A DNA stretch of 5,813 nt from Deinococcales bacterium. Lineage in GTDB: Bacteria > Deinococcota > Deinococci > Deinococcales > Deinococcaceae. The number at the start of each line of letters is the position of its first letter. Positions within the stretch are counted from its first letter, which is position 1. The stretch lies in the NCBI GenBank assembly GCA_025359705.1, contig JANYFS010000543.1:1-5813 (forward strand). Direction: 5' to 3'. The notes below the pieces were generated by a model, which worked only from the letters and a program-made list of their open reading frames with translations, had not been told where the DNA came from and searched no databases. Made by a program: the position numbers and the translations under genes. Shown piece by piece: positions 1-5,040 of this stretch.

Positions 1-2
1 GG

Positions 3-437
3 CCCCGCAAACCATTGCCAGAACCGTATGTGGCAAGTCCTTTGGTGGAAAGTTTAATGGAACAGAGCATGATGCAACAAGGTATCTCTGGATTGGGTCT
101 CGAGCGGATTAAACTCGAGCGCTCAATCACTTGGAACTTAATCTTCATCCCGCTTGGCGCATTGGTTTTTCACAGCTTTCGAGTTCTACTGTTTACTCCC
201 GATGCCGAACATAATCAAGTAGATGAAATTATCTTATCAGTAGCCCTAGCTATAATCACAGCCATTATTAGCCTTTTATTCAAGCCTGCCCGTCGTATTA
301 TCACAGGACTATGTATTGGTTTTTGGGTTGCCCAACACTTCATTGGTTCGTGGTCAGGAATTGCCGCCTTGCTTGCACTGGCCTTTCTGCTTGCGGCAAA
401 TATGGCCCAAACCATTGCTACGCAGCGTGAAACCTAA
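3..437 (+). CDS. Small multi-pass membrane protein, 5' end probably outside window
   Basis: I do not recognise this protein family. The frame is open to the left edge with no stop, so the gene is probably 5'-truncated. A TTG at 15 could be a start, but nothing supports it. An ATG at 57, preceded by GGAAAG four bases earlier, is a possible true start and would give a 126-residue protein. Counting from the TTG, a polar N-terminal stretch is followed by hydrophobic segments at about residues 39-60, 71-89, 94-110 and 113-130, then a short polar tail. This predicts three or four membrane spans. The loop with residues DAEHNQVDE separates the first two spans. Two in-frame CTCGAG sites encode Leu-Glu just before the first span. 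The gene converges with the DUF4032-type gene, with 139 bp between them. No function is proposed. Confidence 0.6.
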   Translation, partial: PRKPLPEPYVASPLVESLMEQSMMQQGISGLGLERIKLERSITWNLIFIPLGALVFHSFRVLLFTPDAEHNQVDEIILSVALAIITAIISLLFKPARRIITGLCIGFWVAQHFIGSWSGIAALLALAFLLAANMAQTIATQRET

Positions 438-548
438 AAATACAAGGGCCAATCTCGAGGGTTTAGAGCGTTTTACAGAGTAATGAACACATAAATTGCC
501 CTGCTTATAATTTATCTGTCTAAAACACAATATTTATGATCACGCCTT

Positions 549-562
549 AACGAATAACGGAA
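549..562. repeat. Two units of a 7-bp AACGAAT-type repeat
   Basis: AACGAAT followed by AACGGAA lies in the 139-bp spacer between the two convergent genes. It is the same degenerate heptamer that forms a seven-unit run before cysK (4942-4990), so it looks like a short copy of a dispersed spacer repeat. The rest of the spacer (438-576) is AT-rich, carries one CTCGAG at 454, and shows no convincing terminator hairpin. Confidence 0.5.
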
Positions 563-576
563 AACATATAACTACT

Positions 577-1509
577 CTAAGTCTCGAGCGAAGGCGCATC
601 TTCTTCAGGAAAATCCAAACGACCTTTCCACCATTTGACCATACGCTGGGTCATGCGCTCGTACCAACTGGGGGCAAAGTGGGCCGCAAAGTCTAAAGTA
701 GCTTGCTGGCTGCCCACATCCGCGCCATATTGCTCGGTCAGGAAATAGCGGTGGGTCATGATCCACAAATAAAGGTCTGCCTCGGTGCGCCCAGGAAACT
801 TGTTCAGGATGTGGTATTTCTGGATTTCCTCCACCACTACCCAATACTGGGTATCGTACCAAGATACCACCGCTTCTTCCCAGCCGACATCGCGTTGCAA
901 ATTTTGACCCTCAAAATATTGGTGGGTACGAATATGATCCAAAATGAAATCGTAGCGCCCCATCGCACTAAACACAATCGGCGAATGATCAGGGCGCACC
1001 ACATCCAATTTCGTCAGCTCGAGGAAATCGGCGTATTCGCCTTTCAAAATAATGTCCCGCAGGGTATCACCCTCTTCGGGAGAAATTTTTACGTCCAGCT
1101 CAATAATTTCCGCGTCGATAAATTTTTGATTCTGGCGGCGAGCCACACTGACCCGGTGGTTGCCATCCTTGACAAAATAGGCATCCCCCGCTTTATAAAC
1201 CTGAATGGCGGGCAGCTCGCGGCCCTGCAATTGGGCATTGCGAATGTTGATCCAGCGCTCGTCTAGGTAATCTTGACGGGGTAAGAAATGCTGGTCAAAT
1301 TCGCTGTAGCGGTCTACACTGCCAATAATTGCCTCGATGGGAATCGGGTGAACACCCCGGTAACGTTCAGAGCGGGGGTGCAGATGGCGTACCCAATCGA
1401 AGGGAAGCAATTGGTTTTCTTCGCCGCGTATGACCGACGCAATGTTTCTCAGCAGGGCTTTACGCCGTGCCAATTCCACATCCACTCGAGCCATGCTTTT
1501 GGTTTCCAT
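577..1509 (-). CDS. ParB-like / DUF4032-type conserved protein
   Basis: This 310-residue protein resembles conserved ParB/sulfiredoxin-fold proteins with a DUF4032-like C-terminal half, known from Chloroflexota, Actinobacteria and Deinococcota. The clearest motif is FVKDGNHRVSVARR at about residues 112-125, the typical DGNHR core of the ParB-like fold. It is preceded by an LPAIQVYK-type strand and followed by FIDAEIIEL. A second conserved block, GRTEADLYLWIMTHRYFL, lies at about residues 240-257 and is typical of the DUF4032 part. There is no signal peptide or membrane span, so it should be cytoplasmic. The ATG at 1509 was chosen because GAGG stands five bases before it. An in-frame upstream GTG at 1551 would start inside a tandem repeat and is unlikely. 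The biochemical role is unknown: ParB-like folds can bind DNA or nucleotides, but this family has no settled function. It has only three CTCGAG sites in 933 bp, fewer than its neighbours. Confidence 0.85.
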   Translation of the reverse strand: METKSMARVDVELARRKALLRNIASVIRGEENQLLPFDWVRHLHPRSERYRGVHPIPIEAIIGSVDRYSEFDQHFLPRQDYLDERWINIRNAQLQGRELPAIQVYKAGDAYFVKDGNHRVSVARRQNQKFIDAEIIELDVKISPEEGDTLRDIILKGEYADFLELTKLDVVRPDHSPIVFSAMGRYDFILDHIRTHQYFEGQNLQRDVGWEEAVVSWYDTQYWVVVEEIQKYHILNKFPGRTEADLYLWIMTHRYFLTEQYGADVGSQQATLDFAAHFAPSWYERMTQRMVKWWKGRLDFPEEDAPSLET

Positions 1510-1512
1510 TGC

Positions 1513-1518
1513 TTCCTC
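1513..1518 (-). promoter_or_regulatory. Ribosome binding site deciding the start of the DUF4032-type gene
   Basis: On the minus strand GAGGAA is followed by GCA and the ATG at 1507-1509. The spacing from GAGG is five bases. This favours the internal ATG over the GTG at 1551. Confidence 0.7.
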
Positions 1519-1530
1519 GCCTACCTTTTT

Positions 1531-1563
1531 GTAGTGCCGCTGTAGTACCACTGTAGTGCCGCT
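1531..1563. repeat. Three tandem 11-bp repeats upstream of the DUF4032-type gene
   Basis: The units are GTAGTGCCGCT (1531-1541), GTAGTACCACT (1542-1552) and GTAGTGCCGCT (1553-1563). Units 1 and 3 are identical, and unit 2 differs at two positions. The array lies 22-54 bp upstream of the minus-strand ATG, in the expected promoter/leader. A period of about one helical turn would place each copy on the same DNA face, so an operator is possible. It may also be a plain slippage repeat. The repeats are seen directly; the regulatory role is inference. Confidence 0.6.
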
Positions 1564-1780
1564 ATCCGAGCTTTATAAAGTGCATGTCATCCCGAACACA
1601 CCAACTTCCCAGCTCGAGTTTATTTTACCCCGATGTGCGGGGGCAAACGTCTCGCTAAAAACATTCTTGAATGATGCTCGAAGATGCTCGAGGGATGTTC
1701 CGTTCATGCTCGAGTTACGTTATAGCTGTGCGAACCACTTTAGATTCTGTTCTGTAATAACCCATACCACTCGCCCAGTC

Positions 1781-1790
1781 TAACGCGTTA
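1781..1790. promoter_or_regulatory. Perfect 10-bp palindrome TAACGCGTTA before the molybdopterin gene
   Basis: TAACGCGTTA is a perfect palindrome ending 28 bp before the ATG at 1819. Position and symmetry fit an operator for a dimeric regulator acting on this gene. No second copy was noticed in the window, and no known regulator is matched. Confidence 0.3.
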
Positions 1791-1807
1791 AAGTGAGGGT
1801 GATATTT

Positions 1808-1815
1808 GGGGAGGA
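1808..1815 (+). promoter_or_regulatory. Strong ribosome binding site of the molybdopterin gene
   Basis: GGGGAGGA is followed by TTT and the ATG at 1819. It fixes this start codon and contrasts with the SD-less genes further right. Confidence 0.75.
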
Positions 1816-1818
1816 TTT

Positions 1819-2409
1819 ATGTTGAGTCGCTTTTTTCGCAAACCCGAAGGCAATGAGCGTGTCCCCAAGGGGCAAACCGTCACTGAGCGTTTTCCGGTAC
1901 TGACCTACGGCCCCGTCCCACACCTCGAGTCGCAAAGCGTGACTTTGCGGGTGTGGGGAGCCTGCACCCCCAGAGAGTTTTCTTGGGATGAGCTGATGAA
2001 AATGCCGATGAGTACCCAAACCTACGACATCCACTGTGTAACCCACTGGAGCAAATTGGGAACCACTTGGACGGGTATCCCGATTTTGGAGCTAATGAAG
2101 CAGATTCAACTCGAGGAACGGGCCAAATATGTGAGTATTCACTCTTTTGGCGGCTACACCACCAACCTCGAGCTAGCCGATTTACTCCGCCCCGAAAACC
2201 TACTTGCGCCCACTTTTGAAGGTCTTCCCCTCGAGCGCGAACACGGCGGCCCGCTGCGATTGGTGGTTCCGCATCTGTATTTCTGGAAAAGTGCCAAATG
2301 GATCAGCGGCCTAGAATTCCTCGAGTACGAATCTTTGGGCTTTTGGGAACGAAATGGCTATCACCGTCGGGGTGATCCCTTTTTGGAAGAGCGCTACAGC
2401 GACGATTAG
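1819..2409 (+). CDS. Sulfite-oxidase-like molybdopterin oxidoreductase
   Basis: This 196-residue protein belongs to the oxidoreductase molybdopterin-binding domain family (sulfite oxidase fold, YuiH/YedY relatives). The family marker is the cysteine that ligates molybdenum, here Cys73 in DIHCVTHWSK. Other family-like features are FPVLTYGPVP near the N-terminus, WTGIPILELM at about 84-93, SFGGYTTNLEL at 109-119, GGPLRLVVPHLYFWKSAKW at 143-161 and the C-terminal GFWERNGYHRRGDPF. Length is normal for the short bacterial class, which has the catalytic domain only. There is no Tat or Sec signal, so it is probably cytoplasmic, unlike periplasmic MsrP (YedY). No haem or membrane partner gene is adjacent, so its electron partner and substrate are unknown. 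All five internal CTCGAG sites encode Leu-Glu. Fold assignment is firm; the name sulfite oxidase should not be taken as the activity. Confidence 0.9.
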   Translation: MLSRFFRKPEGNERVPKGQTVTERFPVLTYGPVPHLESQSVTLRVWGACTPREFSWDELMKMPMSTQTYDIHCVTHWSKLGTTWTGIPILELMKQIQLEERAKYVSIHSFGGYTTNLELADLLRPENLLAPTFEGLPLEREHGGPLRLVVPHLYFWKSAKWISGLEFLEYESLGFWERNGYHRRGDPFLEERYSDD

Positions 2410-2432
2410 GATGTATTATTGATTTTGGGAAT

Positions 2433-2484
2433 AGTTAAGAAAGAGTCAAGAAATAAATGGTGTGACTCGAGCTTTTTCTTAACT
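2433..2484. terminator. Inverted repeat between convergent genes, possible two-way terminator
   Basis: AGTTAAGAAAGAG (2433-2445) pairs with CTTTTTCTTAACT (2472-2484), giving a 13-pair stem with one G-T pair and a 26-nt loop. It begins 24 bp after the molybdopterin gene and ends 31 bp before the end of the opposing gene. The placement suits a shared terminator. The stem is AT-rich, the loop is long and no separate U-tract follows, so intrinsic termination is uncertain. Confidence 0.4.
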
Positions 2485-2515
2485 CATACCTTCAAGTGAA
2501 ACTCATTAAAGTTTA

Positions 2516-3079
2516 TTAAGGTGCTGCCCCAAAAGGAGTCAGCACAGGTGTTATAGGCGGGTCGGTTAAACGAATTCCTAATCGGCTTCCAAAAGAGAAA
2601 CCCCAGCAAAAATTATCTGACCCACACAACGGTTTTAAATTAGGAACATTGGCAATTTGATAATACGGCGAAATCCCCCCCTCGAGGTCAAACTCGAGCG
2701 GGCGGAAAGTGGTAGGGATAAACCAGCGATAGCCGCCCGTCAGGTGCATTCCATATCCCGAAAGTGCCAAGCCATTAAAGTAATTGGCTTTCAGCGAAAC
2801 AAAAAAGCCCTTTAGTTCTTCCTCGGTATAGATCCGCGTGCCAACACCCGCATAAAATGCGTTTCCGACATAGCCCAGACCCGCGATCCCGCTGATTTTG
2901 TTGGTAAAAGCAACCTCGCCGTCCAGCGCAATCGGGCCATATCCTGTACCCAGATTGATCAGCGAATTACCCCAACCAGAACCGACTCCTACACTGGCGG
3001 CTCGAGCCATTGGGCTAGCAATCGTCAGTATTCCCAAAGAAAATCCCAGGCTCAGCAGCACCTTTAACCATTTAAGCAT
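2516..3079 (-). CDS. Secreted beta-rich protein, probably outer-membrane or surface
   Basis: I do not recognise the family. The 187-residue product begins with a clear Sec signal: positive MLKWLK, a hydrophobic core at about residues 7-22, and a likely cleavage site after Ala-Arg-Ala near residue 27. The mature part of about 160 residues is rich in Gly and aromatics with alternating hydrophobic and polar residues, for example at 53-83, 91-119, 128-140 and 159-172. This suggests a small beta-barrel or beta-sandwich. Cys152 and Cys158 (LCGSDNFCWG) are the only cysteines and could form a disulfide. The C-terminus is proline-rich and lacks the terminal aromatic residue of typical proteobacterial barrel proteins. 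No Shine-Dalgarno sequence is seen; a TAGAAT box lies six bases before the ATG. It lies 66 bp after the small helical protein gene on the same strand. Confidence 0.75.
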   Translation of the reverse strand: MLKWLKVLLSLGFSLGILTIASPMARAASVGVGSGWGNSLINLGTGYGPIALDGEVAFTNKISGIAGLGYVGNAFYAGVGTRIYTEEELKGFFVSLKANYFNGLALSGYGMHLTGGYRWFIPTTFRPLEFDLEGGISPYYQIANVPNLKPLCGSDNFCWGFSFGSRLGIRLTDPPITPVLTPFGAAP

Positions 3080-3085
3080 GGGTCT

Positions 3086-3091
3086 ATTCTA
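3086..3091 (-). promoter_or_regulatory. -10-like box TAGAAT, leaderless-type start
   Basis: On the minus strand TAGAAT ends six bases before the ATG of the secreted protein gene, and no SD is present. This matches the TANNNT-plus-short-gap pattern of leaderless genes in Deinococcus. No convincing -35 was found, and the neighbouring TCTATTTC repeats offer other TAGAAA-like boxes. Confidence 0.45.
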
Positions 3092-3120
3092 TTTCTATTT
3101 CCATTTCGGTGGCAGGGTTG

Positions 3121-3154
3121 TATTTTGGATTTCTATTTTGGATTTCTATTTTGG
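3121..3154. repeat. 13-bp tandem repeat, 2.6 copies
   Basis: TATTTTGGATTTC occurs at 3121-3133 and 3134-3146, and is followed by the partial copy TATTTTGG at 3147-3154, which abuts a CTCGAG. The array lies between two minus-strand genes, and the stop codon of the upstream small gene (TAG, 3146-3148) lies inside it. It may be a slippage-prone tract in the leader of the secreted protein gene. Confidence 0.65.
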
Positions 3155-3403
3155 CTCGAGTGGCCCAAAATCCCGCTCGAGCCGATTTCGCAGCCCCCTA
3201 TCTGCATGGGGATGCCCAAATAAACGTGCCGCGTCCCCTCGAGACTGCACCACTTTGAACAACCGCTCGAGCTGATCAGCCGTCAAATTCAGTTCGGCAA
3301 AAAGTTTAGGATGGGTCTGCTCGAGGCGTTTGGCTCCCCGCTCGAGGGCCACCACTGCCAACTCCGCTTGCCAAGGATTTCCCGCATGATTGGAAGCACT
3401 CAT
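3146..3403 (-). CDS. Small hypothetical helical protein (85 aa)
   Basis: I do not recognise this protein. It is 85 residues, charged and probably all-helical, with no signal peptide or membrane span. The stretches AELAVVALERGAKRLEQ (about 13-29) and LTADQLERLFKVVQSRGDAARLF (about 40-62) look amphipathic, and the C-terminus is LRNRLERDFGPLEPK. It has six CTCGAG sites in 258 bp, the densest in any gene here; five encode Leu-Glu and one Ser-Arg-Gly. Support for being real: ordinary residue composition, no strong competing frame, and a TAAACT box six bases before the ATG. There is no SD. It lies divergent from sufE and upstream of the secreted protein gene on the same strand, so those two could be co-transcribed. 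A chance frame cannot be excluded. Confidence 0.55.
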   Translation of the reverse strand: MSASNHAGNPWQAELAVVALERGAKRLEQTHPKLFAELNLTADQLERLFKVVQSRGDAARLFGHPHADRGLRNRLERDFGPLEPK

Positions 3404-3409
3404 GGGGAT

Positions 3410-3415
3410 AGTTTA
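3410..3415 (-). promoter_or_regulatory. -10-like box TAAACT, leaderless-type start
   Basis: On the minus strand TAAACT is followed by six bases and then the ATG of the small helical protein. No SD precedes this ATG. No clear -35 was seen 16-18 bp upstream. Confidence 0.45.
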
Positions 3416-3545
3416 CCGCTCGAGTTGATGACACAGGTTTACAGTTTGCAGCACACAAGAAACATCTTAGAAATACGTCTACATTTCAGACTAATTTGAG
3501 ATCAGAAAGGCGCAGTAGTTTACCTTTTTCATCAAGTACCTGACG

Positions 3546-3551
3546 TACAAT
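3546..3551 (+). promoter_or_regulatory. -10 box TACAAT before sufE, leaderless-type start
   Basis: TACAAT matches the -10 consensus at five of six positions and ends seven bases before the ATG at 3559, where transcription would be expected to begin. This favours a leaderless mRNA and the 3559 start over the ATG at 3550, which overlaps the box. No good -35 is visible. The divergent spacer 3404-3549 also holds two copies of AGTTTACC (3410-3417 and 3517-3524). Confidence 0.55.
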
Positions 3552-3558
3552 GTGCGCT

Positions 3559-4023
3559 ATGCCCAATACAACCCCCGAAATCCTGCCGCTCAAATTGCAA
3601 AACGTGATCAAAATGTTTGCCGCCAGCCCCAAGGCGCTGCGCCTGCAAGCCTTGCTCGAGTTCTCCAAAAAAGTGCCACCCCTGCCCGCCAAATATGCCG
3701 ATAACCGCGAAGGTCTCGAGCAGGTTCACGAATGCCAAAGCCCTTTTTTCTTGGCTTCGGAAGTGAACGATGGCAAGGTCAGCCTATTTTTTGAAGCTCC
3801 CCCCGAAGCCCCCACCGTGCGCGGCTTTGCGGGCATTTTGCTCGAGGGTCTGAACGGAGCCACTCCACTCGAGGTGCTGAACGTTCCCGACGACTTTTAT
3901 ACCAATATGGGCCTGTCCGAATTGATCACCCCCATGCGGTTGCGGGGCATGAATGCCATTTTGCAGCGCCTGAAACATCAAATGCGGGTGGCAGGATATG
4001 GCCTCAGCACATCACAGGCGTAA
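3559..4023 (+). CDS. sufE: SufE sulfur acceptor for Fe-S cluster assembly
   Basis: SufE takes persulfide sulfur from a SufS-type cysteine desulfurase and passes it to the SUF scaffold in the cytoplasm. The 154-residue product has the expected order: an N-terminal helix (LPLKLQNVIKMF), the LQALLEFSKKVPPLP segment, then the active-site loop with Cys59 in VHECQSPFFL, equivalent to E. coli Cys51. The rest shows GFAGILLEGLNGATPLEVLNVPDDFY and a C-terminal helical segment, LITPMRLRGMNAILQRLK, both typical of the family. The sequence style is like SufE of Deinococcus relatives. The ATG at 3559 is preferred because a TACAAT box lies seven bases upstream and there is no SD; the ATG at 3550 would add three residues. 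cysE follows after 10 bp, which links Fe-S sulfur handling to cysteine synthesis. No sufS or sufBCD gene is in the window. All four internal CTCGAG sites encode Leu-Glu. Confidence 0.92.
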   Translation: MPNTTPEILPLKLQNVIKMFAASPKALRLQALLEFSKKVPPLPAKYADNREGLEQVHECQSPFFLASEVNDGKVSLFFEAPPEAPTVRGFAGILLEGLNGATPLEVLNVPDDFYTNMGLSELITPMRLRGMNAILQRLKHQMRVAGYGLSTSQA

Positions 4024-4026
4024 ACT
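4021..4026 (+). promoter_or_regulatory. -10-like box TAAACT overlapping the sufE stop
   Basis: TAAACT starts with the sufE stop codon TAA and ends seven bases before the cysE ATG at 4034. No SD precedes cysE. This could give a separate leaderless cysE transcript besides read-through from sufE. No -35 was found. Confidence 0.35.
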
Positions 4027-4033
4027 TTAAATT

Positions 4034-4894
4034 ATGGATACTTCCGTTTTGCAACCTCCTGCGGCTACGGTCATTCCAACCCTTCCCTTGCCCCAAACTC
4101 GCCCAGCAGCTCCCAAAGTGTCGCTTTTTCTGTGGAAAAACCTGCATTGCGAAGCCAGTGACAACAACACAAATACCTTCCTCTCGAGCCTACTTACTCG
4201 AGTGATCCTCAACCACTCGAGCCTAGCCCAAGCCATGTCCGAATTGCTCTCTAGCAAACTGGCAACCCTAGATCTACCCGCAAACTTGCTGTACCCCGTG
4301 CTACTCGAGTCGCTGAGCAAACCCCACATCCTCGAGGCACTCTGTCACGACCTCAAAGCAGTGCGGGAACGCGACCCCGCCTCTTCCAATTACCTGAATG
4401 CCTTTTTGTTTTTCAAAGGTTTCCACGCCCTACAAACCCATCGTGTGGCCCATGACCTTTGGACACAGGGCCGCACCCTCGAGGCACTGTTTTTGCAAAG
4501 TCAAAGCTCGAGCGTGTTTGGCGTAGACATTCACCCCGCCGCGCCCATCGGCAAAGGCATCATGTTCGACCACGCCACGGGCATTGTGATCGGTGAAACC
4601 GCCGTAATCGAAGATAATGTGTCGATTTTGCACGGGGTCACTTTGGGCGGCACAGGCAAACAAAACCACGACCGCCACCCCAAAGTCCGCTCGGGGGTGC
4701 TGATTGGTGCGGGAGCCAAAATTTTAGGTAACATCGAAATCGGTCAAAACGCCAAAGTTGGAGCAGGTAGCGTGGTGCTGCGCCCCGTCCGCCCCTGCAC
4801 CAGCGTAGCAGGTTCACCTGCCAAAGAAATTGGCAACTGCAAAGAGAAAATCCCCGCCCTCGAGATGATTCAGGAGTTTGATCCAGCTATTTAA
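4034..4894 (+). CDS. cysE: Serine O-acetyltransferase CysE
   Basis: CysE acetylates L-serine with acetyl-CoA to O-acetylserine, the first step of cysteine synthesis. The 286-residue protein has a helical N-terminal domain, including RERDPAS at 111-117 and FFKGFHALQTHR at 126-137. A left-handed beta-helix of hexapeptide repeats follows, from about 164 to 250. It aligns with E. coli CysE at a constant offset of 22, so Asp114, Asp165, His180 and His215 correspond to the serine-binding and catalytic Asp92, Asp143, His158 and His193. The first 28 residues are proline-rich and poorly conserved. The protein ends EFDPAI: a C-terminal Ile is what inserts into CysK in the cysteine synthase complex. The tail is about nine residues shorter than in E. 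coli. It lies 10 bp after sufE and 146 bp before cysK. CTCGAG occurs here in all three phases, encoding LE, SS and TRV. Confidence 0.96.
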   Translation: MDTSVLQPPAATVIPTLPLPQTRPAAPKVSLFLWKNLHCEASDNNTNTFLSSLLTRVILNHSSLAQAMSELLSSKLATLDLPANLLYPVLLESLSKPHILEALCHDLKAVRERDPASSNYLNAFLFFKGFHALQTHRVAHDLWTQGRTLEALFLQSQSSSVFGVDIHPAAPIGKGIMFDHATGIVIGETAVIEDNVSILHGVTLGGTGKQNHDRHPKVRSGVLIGAGAKILGNIEIGQNAKVGAGSVVLRPVRPCTSVAGSPAKEIGNCKEKIPALEMIQEFDPAI

Positions 4895-4941
4895 GTGGGT
4901 AAGAGCGTAAGAAACTGCTTGAGCTAATCATCTATTTCTTC

Positions 4942-4990
4942 AACGAATAGCGAATAACGAGCAACGCACAACGAATAACGGATAACGAAA
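4942..4990. repeat. Seven units of a degenerate 7-bp repeat before cysK
   Basis: Consecutive heptamers are AACGAAT, AGCGAAT, AACGAGC, AACGCAC, AACGAAT, AACGGAT and AACGAAA. They fill a third of the 146-bp cysE-cysK spacer and stop 50 bp before the cysK ATG. Two units of the same repeat lie at 549-562. It is probably a dispersed intergenic repeat; any effect on cysK expression is unknown. Confidence 0.7.
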
Positions 4991-5029
4991 CATTACAAGA
5001 AACACAACCCAAAACGGACACCACTCCAC

Positions 5030-5035
5030 AGGAGA
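5030..5035 (+). promoter_or_regulatory. Ribosome binding site of cysK
   Basis: AGGAGA is followed by TCCAC and the ATG at 5041. It is a good SD, unlike upstream sufE and cysE, suggesting that cysK is translated from a leadered message. Confidence 0.75.
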
Positions 5036-5040
5036 TCCAC

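Larger units (their letters stand above)
1564..1818. other. Non-coding spacer between divergent genes, with clustered CTCGAG
   Basis: This spacer separates the minus-strand DUF4032-type gene from the plus-strand molybdopterin gene. It holds CTCGAG at 1613, 1687 and 1709. A local repeat, GATGCTCGAA/GATGCTCGAG, lies at 1673-1692, with a related CATGCTCGAG at 1705-1714. The stretch beginning TGTCATCCCGAAC near 1585 resembles the start of dispersed intergenic elements seen in other genomes, but I cannot confirm this. No open frame here looks like a protein, and no clear -35/-10 pair was found. Confidence 0.45.

Noticed and set aside
703..1266. 187-residue plus-strand open frame
   Set aside because: Lies fully antisense to the DUF4032-type gene, which has clear family motifs; no SD or recognisable domain.
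1510..1551. Upstream GTG start extending the DUF4032-type gene to 324 residues
   Set aside because: The GTG lies within the 11-bp tandem repeats and has no SD, whereas the ATG at 1509 has a well-placed GAGG.
1556..1783. 75-residue plus-strand open frame in the spacer
   Set aside because: Starts with GTG inside a tandem repeat, has no SD and no protein-like conservation; better read as intergenic DNA.
2898..3275. 125-residue plus-strand open frame
   Set aside because: Overlaps two better-supported minus-strand genes and reads through the 13-bp repeats.
4027..4329. 100-residue minus-strand open frame
   Set aside because: Antisense to the cysE N-terminal region; no supporting signal.
4942..4990. 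CRISPR-like array
   Set aside because: Units are 7 bp with no spacers, so it is a simple degenerate tandem repeat.
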